The notes under the pieces were generated by a model. That model had not been told where the DNA came from. It ran no database searches and saw only the letters and a list, made by a program, of their open reading frames with translations. Shown piece after piece: positions 11,851 through 23,460 of a stretch of 64,000 bases of DNA. The stretch's first letter is position 1. Each line of letters opens with the position of its first letter. A program made the position numbers and the translations under genes. Origin of the DNA: Solen grandis (lineage: Eukaryota > Mollusca > Bivalvia > Adapedonta > Solenidae); NCBI GenBank assembly GCA_021229015.1, contig CM037788.1:51151040-51215039 (forward strand), read 5' to 3'.

Positions 11851-12399
11851 ATACTTTATTGACGTAAACTTTACAGTTTCTTGTCAATAAAGAACCGGGT
11901 AGAGTCACCGACATACTTCAATATGCCACGAGAATAAAGAAAATATAAATTGTCTGCTCCTCCTCTGAGTCGCTTATAATATATAAAGTGTTGGATGGTA
12001 TGCATTTTTCTTTTTACAATTATGGATCAAATAGGAAAAATGTTCAGTTATTTTTACATTAAAAATAGAATGTTTTCCCCTAGATCTGATCTTAGGGTCC
12101 GCATGGCCGCCAATGTCGTTGTTACTGACCATTCTGATGCTTAAGACGTGACTGCTGATAATGACCATGTTGATGATAATAATGACAATGGATTTGGTGA
12201 TAATGATGATATTATGACAAACTTTGAAAACAAATAAAAAAAAAAGTATAAATTATAAAAAAGAAGCTACAAAAAAAGTAGTTACAAAAAAAAACCCCCG
12301 GACAAAAACAAAAACAACAACAAAAACAAGTGTATAATTATTGTGATGATGACATTTAAATGCGCAGACAAAGACTATAAGAAACACAGAGCACTTTAC

Positions 12400-12705
12400 A
12401 TGGCCCCAAGGTCTTTCAATGGGCGTGCCCACATCCCACAAGGTTGTGTCTCCGTCTAGGATGAGAAACCCTGTCCGTGTGCCTCTCCATACATCATGCC
12501 GAAGCAAATTAGATGCCTCGCATTTTCCGTCATATTTCGTCATCTGTTTGTCAGCAAGTCTGTAAAAAGCATTTAACGAATTCTCGACTGAATGCAAACG
12601 TTTATATGAATCGTCTATGTGTCTCCAATGCTTGTTGTCTTCATTTACAGAAGCGATGATTTGTACTTCGCATACGGCGGTATCCGAAAGGGCTATTCTT
12701 TTCAT
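12400..12705 (-). CDS. Candidate exon of unrecognised gene A
   Basis: This is the best protein-like open frame outside repeats. From ATG at 12705 it runs 102 codons to a donor CCAT|GTAAAG at 12399. Beyond the donor the frame decays into low-complexity codons, as expected for an intron. The segment is richer in GC than its flanks and has ordinary amino-acid composition, with charged, aromatic and Cys residues and a GFLILDGDTTLWDVG stretch near residues 79-93. No signal peptide, membrane segment or known motif is seen. Joined in phase to 9669-9770 it would give 135 residues. It could instead be an internal exon, because the frame stays open upstream of the ATG (VPSVLM) and an AG lies at 12695-12694. 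Function unknown; a pseudogene fragment is possible. Confidence 0.38.
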
Positions 12706-13740
12706 TAAAACCGATGGAACGCGGAGATGAAAAAAACAACAACATTATTTTCATATACCTCCAAAAAAATAGACATACATGTAATAATTAAAAAAATAAT
12801 ATAGCATATTGTATTTTCCTTTTATATATATATGTTTTTAGGCAAGTAATAAAAATGCACAAATGTCTAATTTGAATCGAATAATTTAATTCTGAGAGCT
12901 CCTTTAGAAAATGATTTTGATATAAATGGAAAAGTATATTTCAATATGATACTTATAAATGAAAAATATCAATACATTCGTTATCAATCAACGTATTAAA
13001 TATTCTCATTAACTAAGGATGGCCGACACAAGTTTAAAAGATCAGGTATAACGTCCTCATCAATTGTGAAACCCTGTTTCTTATCTATGGCCTCGAGTCA
13101 TGATGTTGTAACAAGAATGATTATGTCACAACAGTCGTGCCATAAATCGTCCCAACTCCCAGACAAATCAACAGTAACAACAACTTCATAGACAGACCTG
13201 CATATTAATTAACGCTCATTATTTTTCAACGTAAGTAAAAAACACCATATACTCCAAGCGCGAGCCCAGGTCTCCGACGACTAAACTAGTTTTTGATGAC
13301 TTTGGCCACCCTGTCTTTAGGGAATTACATTACTGTTTATCGAGGGATTTCTCCATAAATTAGGCTTTTTATTCATAAAGTAGCCATAAATTTGATGAAA
13401 TATGATATAACGAAGCAGACTCAGTGACGACAAAAACTGCCTCTCTGCCCACTGTAGACGCGTATTATGACGAAGCCAAAAATTGCCGCATTCCGGTAAA
13501 CGATTTACGACATGACGTGATTGAAAAACATTTCAAGAATATTTCCTCCTGACATTTTGTCACTGTCTTCAGGCAATTTGATACTGGGTTGTTAAGAGGG
13601 ATAGATCAATAGAATATTACTTCATTTTACGCCATGTCACACAGCCAGTGTGGTCATTTTTTACGAAGATCAGTTACAATTTAATTCAATTTAATTTTAA
13701 TGAAAAGTGTCGTATTCGAAATTGTGCTATAAAACAGATT
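12706..13740. other. Non-coding sequence upstream of candidate A
   Basis: No gene seen. 13020-13620 is less AT-rich than average and contains CRE-like TGACG motifs (around 13425 and 13515). It could be the 5' flank of the minus-strand candidate A, but no promoter element is convincing. Confidence 0.35.
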
Positions 13741-13835
13741 GGGCATCTGTGGCTGAGTGGTTTTTGTCTAGCCAAATATTGAGCCGTCCCTAGACCTCGT
13801 AATAAGCCAAAAAGCCTTTAAAAGGTAAGACGTAG
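13741..13835 (+). mobile_element. tRNA-like SINE head, uncertain
   Basis: CTGTGGCTGAGTGGTT resembles an A-box of a Ser/Leu-type tRNA. No clear B-box follows at the right distance, so this is only a possible decayed SINE head. Confidence 0.3.
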
Positions 13836-14019
13836 TAAAGGTTTGGGCGGCAGTGATTAAATTCTTTGATCTTTTTGAGACCTTTGGTGCATTTACAGAG
13901 ATATCATCTGCCACTGCATCTCATTATACTATTCTGTATAGAATTATGTATAAAAATGAGACTGGGTTCCGATTTTATAGTTCTGAAATAATGAGCTACT
14001 GAAACATATTTCAACTTGT

Positions 14020-14216
14020 CCCGGTGGTCGAGTGGTTAGAGCACATGTGGGTCCGATTTCCGGTTATGACTTAGCACTACCGTTTCAGTGCTTAGTTCCA
14101 GGGCTAGTTAGCCGGTGTTGCATCATGTCACTAGTCTACGGCATGATATCGCAGGGAGGAAGCCTTATATCTCTTTCATGTAGTCAATGCTGTCGGTGGG
14201 AAGTTAGACCAAGCAA
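14020..14216 (+). mobile_element. tRNA-derived SINE, near complete
   Basis: The head GTCCCGGTGGTCGAGTGGTT carries a tRNA A-box. The body contains the family motif GTGTTGCATCATGTCACTAG, comparable with the GTGTCAGGATAATGTGAC block at 57538. It ends in CTGTCGGTGGGAAGTTAGAC and CAAGCAAA, the decayed form of the family tail. RNA polymerase III would transcribe it, with a LINE supplying reverse transcriptase. The 76-codon open frame across it is not a protein gene. Confidence 0.75.
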
Positions 14217-14549
14217 ATATTTATTGAAATATGCCTGTTGGTTTATTGGTGTGCAAACATAATTGGCCACCGCAAAAATAGTTTTGATCTTATTTTATCA
14301 GATCAACGACGAACAAAATCAGATTTATATGTAGCTTAATAAGATTCTGAAATTAAAATCACATTGAATTTAAGTTAAAGGGATATGAAGCTCCACAGTG
14401 GTGGTCAGTGGTAGACTGGGGACAGTGCTTTGGCCACTATTATTTTCAGTATATATAAATAACAGAAAAAAAAGAAGAAAATAGTTAGTCAAAAACAATA
14501 TTTTTCTTTGATGATAGTACATGTACATATAGACATACAGCTGATTGTA

Positions 14550-14955
14550 CCCAAAAGCTTTCAAAACCATCAATGGTCAATTAAAAGAAACATTCGTTCA
14601 CATCCACAAAAATTAAATTACTTTTATGCAATGGCTGTTTAGTGTCTAGATCTATTGAAGAATATACGTACAAAAACGTTCTTACTTATTTTTTTAAAAT
14701 AAGAAATGATCAAAAATATATGCAGATTCCCTACGGAATTTAAGGTTTTGGACTCTAAGGATATTGAGAATCACAGAATCAATAATATGCACCATAAGTA
14801 TAATATATTAAACAAACAATAGTTTAGTTTTAAGAAACAAATATAGCATGTACCAAAAGTTTTCAAAACCATCAGTGATAAATTAAAAGAAACATCCCTT
14901 CATATCCTCAAAAATTAAATTACATGAAAGCAATGACTTTTTATCCGTTTAAAGA
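14550..14955. repeat. Direct duplication of ~100 bp, offset 302 bp
   Basis: The block beginning CCAAAAGCTTTCAAAACC at 14551 recurs at 14853 with about 80% identity. It includes the shared AATTAAAAGAAACAT and AAAAATTAAATTAC segments. The intervening DNA shows no coding potential. Confidence 0.7.
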
Positions 14956-15894
14956 CACATAATTTATCAGAGATTATTCTTATCTCGTCCAATTACCTCC
15001 CTCTCAAATCCCAGAACAAAATGCTTTTTTTACAAGGCAAACATTATTTTAAAATCGTTTGACATAAAATGTAATGAATTTAAACATTGTTTTATGATTT
15101 ATTTAATTTGTGTGCCAATTTTCGTTGATATTATTACAAAAAGAATCCAGTCAAATTATACTTGCTAAAAATGTTGAGGCGTTCGAGAGATGGTAAGTAG
15201 TGGATATTACCACGTGGAGAGATTTTGGGCAAGACCGATATCAAATGTACACAACATATAGTTGGTGAAAAATGAAACTGCTGTTTGCTAAATATTGATA
15301 TATTCAAATTTCAAAAGTGCATTCTTTCTTTTGAAACTGAGTGCTTGTCTATATTTTTGGTGTTATATAAAAGTAATGTTATTTTTTTTCCTTTTCCATG
15401 TTTCCGATGTCGAAGAAACATTTTAATCTTTAAGATTCTAGGACATAATTTTACACCAGTCATTTGAAAGAGCCATTGACGAATGGCTGAAAGAAGGCAT
15501 ATTTTTTTTTTTGAACTTCGACTTGATTTTTTAAAACAACGACATAAAACTATGAAAAATCTGGCGCTAGAATTGGTAAAAAAATGTGAAGAAGTAAAAT
15601 CAAAATAAGTTTGTATATTTACACTATGCCACAATAAATTAGTCTACATGAACATATTGCTAAGTTATAGGAAGCTTTAGACTATGTAAATAAAGTTTTT
15701 GACTCCCAAAAGAGAGAATTACGAACATTCAAACTCTCTCCATAATCTATTACTTCAAAATACACTGAAAAACTTTCAAAAAACTTTTAGGAATTTAAAG
15801 TTACACTCTCTGAATGGAAATGATATTGCAATATTATCTTAACACTGGCATATACTAGTACGCCAATAGATCTCAACGTTAGAAAACTATATAT
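14956..15894. other. AT-rich non-coding sequence
   Basis: Nothing supported. The 107-codon minus-strand open frame at 15311-15634 is lysine/serine-rich, without motifs, and within chance length for this window. Confidence 0.5.
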
Positions 15895-16075
15895 CACAAA
15901 GAGTAGATACAAGGAACCGTGTATCCGACTGCAGATTCAAAGTTCGATGGTTCAAACATTGTCGGGAGCAAGCAATTTTCATAACCTTCCGAGTGGCAAA
16001 GTATTGGTCCAGCCGGGGACCATCGAGGTCGAATAGTATAAGTTGTAAAAACTGGTTTCGACCTAACGAAAACGT
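15895..16075 (+). mobile_element. Second SINE family, copy 1
   Basis: It resembles 43486-43632 along its length: TCCGAC near the start, a B-box-like GTTCGATGGTTC, then a CATAACCTTCCGAGTG block, GTCCAGCCGGGGACCATCGA, and TATAAGTTGTAAAAACTGG at the end. The 43.5-kb copy has the same order (GAGTTCGAACCCC, CATGACCTTCTCATG, CAGCCAGGAACTGTCGAG, TTTAAGTTGTAATGATG). The tail differs from the main SINE family here. Confidence 0.55.
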
Positions 16076-16411
16076 TTAAATCAATTTATATGTTCAATAG
16101 TTGGGCATCATTTTTTTTCCAGCTTTATTTCCCACCTGACTGAAAATCATTTTAAGAGGATGAATTCAGACATTATCATTTTTAAGTTAAATTGAAAATT
16201 GAAAAAAAAGAAAGATTCAACGTTATGCACACTTGACGCTAGAAAGTTAAACGTGTCAGAGCTAGGGCCATAGCAAGAAGAGGAAGAAGAAAAGAATGAG
16301 AAGAAAAAGGAGGAAGAAAATGATGAAGAAGAAGACCAATTTGTATATTTATGGCATGATATTTCTTTCATAATATGGGCATTTGTTTCTGCTCAAGAAA
16401 ACCCTCGGCCC

Positions 16412-17910
16412 AGCAATTCAGCTGAACACTCGGCCATTTGTTATACAGAACATTAGCATCAGCAGCTCAAATGATCACTCGGCCATTTGTTAAACAGAAC
16501 ATTAGCATCAGCAGCTCAACTGAACACTAGGCCATTTGTTATACAGAACATTAGCATCAGCAGCTCAACTGAACACTAGGCCATTTGTTATACAGAACAT
16601 TAGCATCAGCAGCTCAACTGATCACTCGGCCATTTGTTATACAGAACATTAGCATCAGCAGCTCAACTGAACAGTAGGCCATTTGTTATACAGAACATTA
16701 GCATCAGCAGCTCAACTGATCACTCGGCCATTTGTTATACAGAACATTAGCATCAGCAGCTCAACTGATCACTCGGCCATTTGTTATACAGAACATTAGC
16801 ATCAGCAGCTCAACTGAACACTAGGCCATTTGTTATACAGAACATTAGCATCAGCAGCTCAACTGAACACTCGGCCATTTGTTATACAGAACATTAGCAT
16901 CAGCAGCTCAACTGAACACTAGGCCATTTGTTATACAAAACATTAGCATCAGCAGCTCAACTGAACACTCGGCCATTTGTTATACAGAACATTAGCATCA
17001 GCAGCTCAACTGAACATTAGGCCATTTGTTATACAGAACATTAGCATCAGCAGCTCAACTGAACACTAGGCCATTTGTTATACAAAACATTAGCATCAGC
17101 AGCTCAACTGAACACTAGGCCATTTGTTATACAAAACATTAGCATCAGCAGCTCAACTGAACACTAGGCCATTTGTTATACAAAACATTAGCATCAGCAG
17201 CTCAACTGAACACTAGGCCATTTGTTATACAAAACATTAGCATCAGCAGCTCAACTGAACACTAGGCCATTTGTTTTACAGAACATTAGCTTTAGCAGCT
17301 CAACTGAACACTATGCTATTTGTTATACAGCACATTAGCATCAGCAGCTCAACTGAACACTAGGCCATTTGTTATACAGAACATTAGCATCAGCAGCTCA
17401 ACTGAACACTCGGTCATTTGTTACACAGAACATTAGCATCAGCAGCTCAACTGAACACTCGGTCATTTGTTATACAGAACATTAGCATCAGCAGCTCAAC
17501 TGATCACTCGGCCATTTGTTATACAGAACATTAGCATCAGCAGCTCAACTGAACACTAGGCCATTTGTTATACAGAACATTAGCATCGGCAGCTCAACTG
17601 AACACTAGGCCATTTGTTATACAGAACATTAGCATCAGCAGCTCAACTGATCACTCGGCCATTTGTTATACAGAACATTAGCATCAGCAGCTCAACTGAA
17701 CACTAGGCCATTTGTTATACAGAACATTAGCATCGGCAGCTCAACTGATCACTAGGCCATTTGTTATACAGAACATTAACATCAGCAGCTCAACTGAACA
17801 CTAGGCCATTTGTTATACAGAACATTAGCATCGCAGTCAACTGAACACTGGCCATTTGTTATACAGAACTTCCAGTCAACTGAACACTAGGCCATTTGTT
17901 ATACAGAACC
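16412..17910 (+). repeat. 49-bp satellite array, ~31 copies
   Basis: The unit is GGCCATTTGTTATACAGAAC followed by ATTAGCATCAGCAGCTCAAC and TGAACACTA. Period 49 is constant across most of the array; for example GCCATTT falls at 16531 and 16580. Two main variants, GAACACTAGG and GATCACTCGG, are interspersed. A run of copies at about 16925-17270 carries TACAAAAC instead of TACAGAAC. The last copies are shortened. Because 49 is not a multiple of three, no reading frame survives. Confidence 0.98.
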
Positions 17911-18310
17911 CTTGGTCCTCGGCCCTTGGTTTCGACATAACCTTTACTTTATATTTCATAAAGTATTATAATTTAGCTTAACTGCATTACTCTGTTCTCT
18001 GAGAAATGAAATATCAATCTAGTTCTGAATCACTTTAGTTCCCCCCTTTCACTTATTTTCTTCTCATTTTTGCATACATTTGTCTAGGTATTTTATTATT
18101 ATACATTGTCATCCTCAATCTAGCTCACAAGGTGTTTGATTATCACTGTAGCTTGTGTACATACTACAACTTTAACAACACGAGAGACATCCTGTTTGGT
18201 TTGGCACCACCACCACCCCCAACCACCCCAGTTGGTCCTTTTGCAGACTGAGCGTTCTAGGGTGGTATTTGTTGTTGGTATTTCTTTATTTTATGTAATG
18301 TCCTGTCTCC

Positions 18311-18353
<43 letters not shown>

Positions 18354-19084
18354 ATTATTTGCACCTCCTTCTTGTGTTCATTCATTTTAACGCATATATA
18401 TGTCTGGTTTCTCATGGTACCTACTTGTATTTTCTATTCCAAATTCATGGATAGGTTAACTGCATACAAACAGCATCACAAACAAAACCATGTGTCCTTT
18501 TGTTTTAAACACGTCAACCATTGACTACATATTATCCCAGTGAAGCTACTGGATAGCATGAAAGTTCAGTTGAATTAGTAAATACTTGAATGGCACATTT
18601 TATTGGTCATGTCTTTCTTTTTCATATGTCGTGGTCTTGACCTTCCGTCGACTATAACTCTTGACGTTGTACCTCAAGGACATCAGTGAATTATAAGTAT
18701 GCTCCATATTATAGATTTTATAATTTTTAGTGCGAAAATAGCCTTTGGTTAAAACTGTAAGTGTCACTAATCTGAAGTGTTTGATCATTCTGTTGAAGTA
18801 AAACTGTCTGTTTTGACTCTTGAGTTAAATAGATTTATATATTTGTTTAAGTATTTTATCAATTTCAAATCGATTCCACGTTCATTGGAATGAGTCCATG
18901 CCCCAAGACTTGTATATCAGGATAAGTACAAACAATATATGCTTGTATTGTTTATCCTTTCAATATTGAAAAATGGTAAATGTCAATCAAAAAAGCAATT
19001 AAATCTTATCTATTTTCGGTCGACTGGCAAAACACATCATTAAAACTTATACCAATTCCGCTCGACAGTTCTAGGGTTAGACCT
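17911..19084. other. Non-coding sequence
   Basis: Nothing coding is supported. It contains the 39-base T-run at 18312-18350. Confidence 0.5.
18312..18350. repeat. Poly-T tract
   Basis: 39 consecutive T. Its exact length is likely unreliable in the assembly. Confidence 0.95.
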
Positions 19085-19150
19085 GTACTTGGCGCCTAGA
19101 AAAATATCCTTGCACCCAAAAAGGGTTTGAACCCATACGCTACCACTGGT
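19085..19150 (-). mobile_element. SINE head fragment
   Basis: On the minus strand, CACCAGTGGTAGCGTATGGG and TTCAAACCC resemble tRNA D- and T-arm regions (B-box GGGTTCAAACCC). No body is recognised. Confidence 0.4.
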
Positions 19151-20930
19151 GAATGCTTAGAATCAGTGCATATTCAATTGAAGGAAGAACACTGTCTTTC
19201 ATTGAGAGATTGTTAACGACTCGTAATTTGTTATATAGGGAAATGTTTAGAAATATGATACTTCAAGTGTGTAAAAGCTAAAAAGGCTTATTTGATATGA
19301 CGTCATTCATCGGCGTGTTTTTTTGACATACTTTTTACGAAATGAAGTGTCTTATATAAAGTACGGTGTATATTTATAACATCTCTCTCTCTCTCTCTCT
19401 CATACACACTATTTTTGTGCTATTAATCATGCAGGCTTTTCTTTCACATACCGGGTAATCGGAAAAAGACAATATAGGGGTAATACAAGATTTATACATT
19501 AAAAAATAAATTTTGTTTTCTAATCCAAGATCTGTATAGATTGTGTATTGTATACTGTTCATGCATATTATAGAAATAAATACTGATTAAATAATAAACA
19601 TAAACAACACATGTCCTAGGAGATAAATAAATATCGATTTCATTCAATTTTAAATAATTTTTTAATACATATACGTATAATATAATTTTAAAATTTTTCA
19701 GAGGCTTATTTTCTATTTGATTGAGTAGGTCTATGTAACTAGACGATGACTCCATACGCAGGTGCGTTTTATATTATATACACTATAATAAGTTTTCTTA
19801 TAAAAACGATTATAATTATATACGATGTACTATATTCATTGCGTATATAACTGATTAATAACAATCACACACCAGTTATACGCCTATTTCTTATAATGTA
19901 TGCCTGTAAAATACATAACCTTGAAAGACAATGCAACCGCAACAACTTTTCATTAAATCGCATTGATCTATGATACATATACATAAGCTTGAATATTCTT
20001 GAATATTCATTCTAAATACACGCACCTTATTTTCGTTCTAAGTAAAGTTCATTGTACATTAAAACGAATGAGTTGCAACAAATCGATTAACTTCTGTAAA
20101 ATATCAATTGATGAAACATTTATTTGAATTATATTGCATATACATGTATACAGTATAAAAAGACGATTTTATGCAATTTTTAAACATCTCTGTCTGTCTG
20201 TCTATACATACAGTGTATAAAGTATATGAGTATATGAATATATTTCATCTGCACTATTTGTATTTCATTCAGAATATAAGTGAATACCACAAAAATTAAA
20301 ATGTGAAATTTTAGAAGTACGGTTTTAATGAACTTAAAAAAGATCCGATAAAGCTGAATAAGTAATAAATCTGCCATCAGACTCCAACAAAATGCTGTTT
20401 TATTGTCAAATTGTAAAGAACTAGTACTGGAAAACTTTTTTATTACAAAATAAACTGTTCTAATGTTTAATTGAAACATTATTTCAAAGCTTGAAATGGT
20501 AATTTATAATGTGTAATATCATTATAAAAATGATCTAATTATTATTATAAACATACACAATAGAAAGGGGCTTTGAAGTTTTTATGTCTACCCATCCTAT
20601 TGTGGTAATTATAACATGCTTATTAAAAGATATATTTCTTTCAAAGCTGAATAAGAAACAAATCAAGGTAAAATTTAACAATGCATTGCAATTATCTTTA
20701 CAAAACAAACATAAATTGGGGTCTTAATGGTGACTAGAAAATATTGCAACTATTTTGAAATTCACAAATATTACAGTTATATCAAAATATGTTTCCGTTT
20801 GTATTTTCCTAACTTACAGATGCTATAACATTCTTGAAGAACTAACATTATTATAACAAAAGCGGACAAATGTTAGTGTTTTTTTTTTTATTGAATTTCA
20901 GGCTTTATTACACGTTTAAATGACTCCCAA
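19151..20930. other. Very AT-rich non-coding sequence
   Basis: Includes (CT)n at 19383-19400 and several long A/T-rich stretches. No gene seen. Confidence 0.5.
19383..19400. repeat. (CT)n microsatellite
   Basis: Nine CT units. Confidence 0.95.
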
Positions 20931-21330
20931 CTTCTCGGCGGGGGTCCATTTTGTAGGTGTTGCATGTCTTCAAATGAACTGTACGAAGCGACGACAACGC
21001 TCTGTTTTATGATCGTGCTACTTCAGGTTTAACATTTGTAAGTCGTAAAATACGACAAAAAATCTAGACAAAATGTTCTTGCCCCTCTCAGAGATTCTAG
21101 ACAGTAAAGACTCCCTCAAACGTTTCCAAGACGCGTCACTCCAAGCTCTATTGACACTCCTTTACTTGGATGATTCGAATATATACTTGATGACATATAA
21201 AGGTCTCCCTTGACAGATGTATAACACTTAGATATTTTTAAAATGAGACTGCTTTTCGAGGTCGGCTCCATTCAAAGAGATTCCGTGAATTATCTTTTCT
21301 CGTACCGTGAAATATTGTAGTGATGTATGC
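20931..21330. other. GC-richer island of unknown nature
   Basis: About 400 bp of mixed base composition stands out from surroundings of about 30% GC. Several frames of 25-50 codons are open on both strands. On the plus strand an ATG at 21070 opens 46 codons. On the minus strand one frame runs 49 codons across about the same bases, and another ends at 20897 in TAA overlapping an AATAAA. A strong plus-strand acceptor (T-run, TTGAATTTCAG) ends at 20901. I cannot decide between exon, conserved non-coding element and old repeat. Confidence 0.3.
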
Positions 21331-22791
21331 GTTCTTTCTTGTCTACAACTTCACGAGGGGTCTTGTACGTGTAAATTTTATGTACACGTGTAAATATAAC
21401 AAAAATATTTTTTTTTGGCAAATTACATAATTTTAATCCCACAAACTCTTCATAGCAATTACAGAAAAGCAGAATCGCAAATGATTCGTATGTTTATTAA
21501 TATATTTCTTTTTTGTGTGTTAGTTATACATTTCAAATATTTCATTTACAACAATATCACAAAAATACAAATGCATTGTTATTGGTATTATCATTAGCTT
21601 ATTGCATTTATTAAGTGTTTTTTTTTCTTCAATTTTCTGTTTGGAATACTACAACTGTTAGAACAATTATCCGATTGAAGAATTCCTTTGTTTCATTATT
21701 AGTTATTTAATATTATCTGTCTATGAAATCATATTTTATCATTTCCATACCATGCTCTGCAATAACGCCATAACAAGATTTCGCTACGAAAAAAGTGAAC
21801 CGATTCATGCTGGTATTACAGATAAAAAAACAACAACGCAAAGACAATAGCTATATTCTAATACTTTTTGTTGAACGAATGCCTTGTGCATTAAGACCAA
21901 AAATGCTTTTTCATTTTTAGCAGTTACTTGTCATATACGACATAGAAAAAACTTTACTTATATGCATTATCGTTTAGTTATGTGTTAAATTGTAAATAAA
22001 AAAGCGTGATTTGAAATTTCAAGTTTTTAGTAAGGTAAACTGACTTTTATGCTTTTAACAAACTGCAAAAACGTACACATTGCATTTCGACACTCCGATT
22101 TCTCTTATCACGCATTACGCATAACTTAAACGAGATAATATTGTTTTATTGCGCACCATTTCGCAAAAGGGATGATTGTCATTAAGTTGTTGTATGTAAT
22201 TATAATTCTAATGGAGCGCATTTTCCTTATAACGGATTGAAAATGAAAATCAAATATGTAAGTGTAACTTTTATTTTGCCAAATAACGTTCTAACACCTT
22301 CGAACTTTTTCTTGTATAGATATGATAACTGATTATAGAAATTTAAATTTAAGTTGAAATATAATGGGCTTGTAAAATTGTATTTCATAAATATGTCAAA
22401 TGCTTACAAAAAATGTTTGAGAAAATTTTGAATGTTTTCAATACATAATCTGTATAAATTGATTCTATAAAGATAATCAGGTATATCAAAATAAAATTTA
22501 CCAACAGTTAGCATTTTGATCATTCATCTTGCGTATTTTTGTTTCAATATTTTTAACCATTTCTACGAAACCATTTTTACATCTACATAACTACAAGTAT
22601 TTATGAGAAAAACTGATAGGATGCAAGAACTGTGTTTTCATCGTGACCAGTTAATTAGCAGGACTGATTTTCCTCATCAAATATTTTCCTAATACAAACA
22701 CAAGAAAATGGATACCCATTAGAAGGATACACACAATCGATGAGGAAAATGAACCCAGATACGAGGTGCTCAGCGATTTTTGTAATAAACG
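21331..22791. other. AT-rich non-coding sequence
   Basis: No gene seen. It would contain the 3' UTR of candidate gene B; a minus-strand AATAAA lies near 22270. Confidence 0.45.
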
Positions 22792-22934
22792 TCACCTTTC
22801 ATAGAGATATGGAACTGAGGACTGTCCAAGACGGTGGCCTTGTCGGCGATGTATCTCAAGCTGTTGCCTTAAATAAACCTCTGTCTCATGGGACAATCGA
22901 TATATACCGATAGCTTCGCTGTTAGTACCATGTC
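22792..22934 (-). CDS. Candidate terminal exon of unrecognised gene B
   Basis: On the minus strand a textbook acceptor (TTTTTTCTTTGCAG) ends at 22935. The frame after the first two bases stays open for 46 codons to TGA at 22794-22792. The product is polar and basic, with a segment SHETEVYLRQQLEIHRRQGH that would fit a helix. GC is near 46%, above the local background. It needs one base from the previous exon, which the donor at 25091 supplies. No family is recognised. The main alternative is that the open frame is accidental; 46 codons alone would not be significant. Confidence 0.33.
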
Positions 22935-23130
22935 CTGCAAAGAAAAAAGTAAAATATGGTGAAATATGTTTTGCTTCGGAACAACACGGCTATCATCTAA
23001 AATGCTTAGCCTACCATGGACTCATACTGAATTTATACTGAAACAAAGACTGAAGCGTGTTTTTTTTCGACGCTGTAAAGCAGCAATGTTTTTGATATGA
23101 ACTAAGGGTGCGATTAAAGTTTCTTGGGTA

Positions 23131-23460
23131 CATTTAAAGGCACTGCACTGTTCATAGGAGCATATTGTATATAAAATACAAATGTGTATGTTTTACAATA
23201 TATAAAATGGCTAGAATAGATTTAGCTTACCGACGTGTGTCTTATTTAAACAAATACTTGAATGTAAATATACTGGATGGAAATGTACATTTATAGGTAC
23301 TTTGCTAGTTACAAGAGAATATTGTATATAAAAACCATGTGTATGTTTAACAATGTGTAGACTGGCTAGAATAGATTTAGTTTGCCGATGTGTGTCTTAT
23401 TTTGACAAATACACAAAAGTCACTGAATATACTGGATTGAAATAAATACGTTACAAGCTA
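23131..23460. repeat. 165-bp tandem duplication
   Basis: GGCTAGAATAGATTTAG at 23209 recurs at 23374. The flanking ATATTGTATATAAAA, GTGTGTCTTATTT and ATATACTGGAT blocks keep the same spacing. About 80-85% identity by eye. Confidence 0.8.

Larger units (their letters stand above)
9771..12399 (-). other. Putative intron of candidate gene A; simple-repeat-rich
   Basis: If candidate A is real, this is a 2.6-kb intron running from GTAAAG (12399-12394) to CTGCACAG (9778-9771). It holds a C-run plus (AC)n at 10320-10346, AAAT-type repeats at 10922-11095, (AAC)n/(AC)n at 11661-11716 and (ACAG)n at 11816-11850. Just after the last is an inverted pair, CTTTATTGAC / GTCAATAAAG. Otherwise it is AT-rich with nothing coding. 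Confidence 0.3.

Noticed and set aside
14020..14100. Genuine tRNA gene
   Set aside because: The A-box is good but the cloverleaf cannot be completed and the sequence continues into a SINE body and tail.
15311..15634. 107-codon minus-strand open frame
   Set aside because: Length is within what about 10,000 chance frames in this window would give; no domain, splice context or GC rise.
16412..17910. CRISPR-like array of regularly spaced repeats
   Set aside because: Units are contiguous with no unique spacers; this is a satellite in a eukaryotic context.
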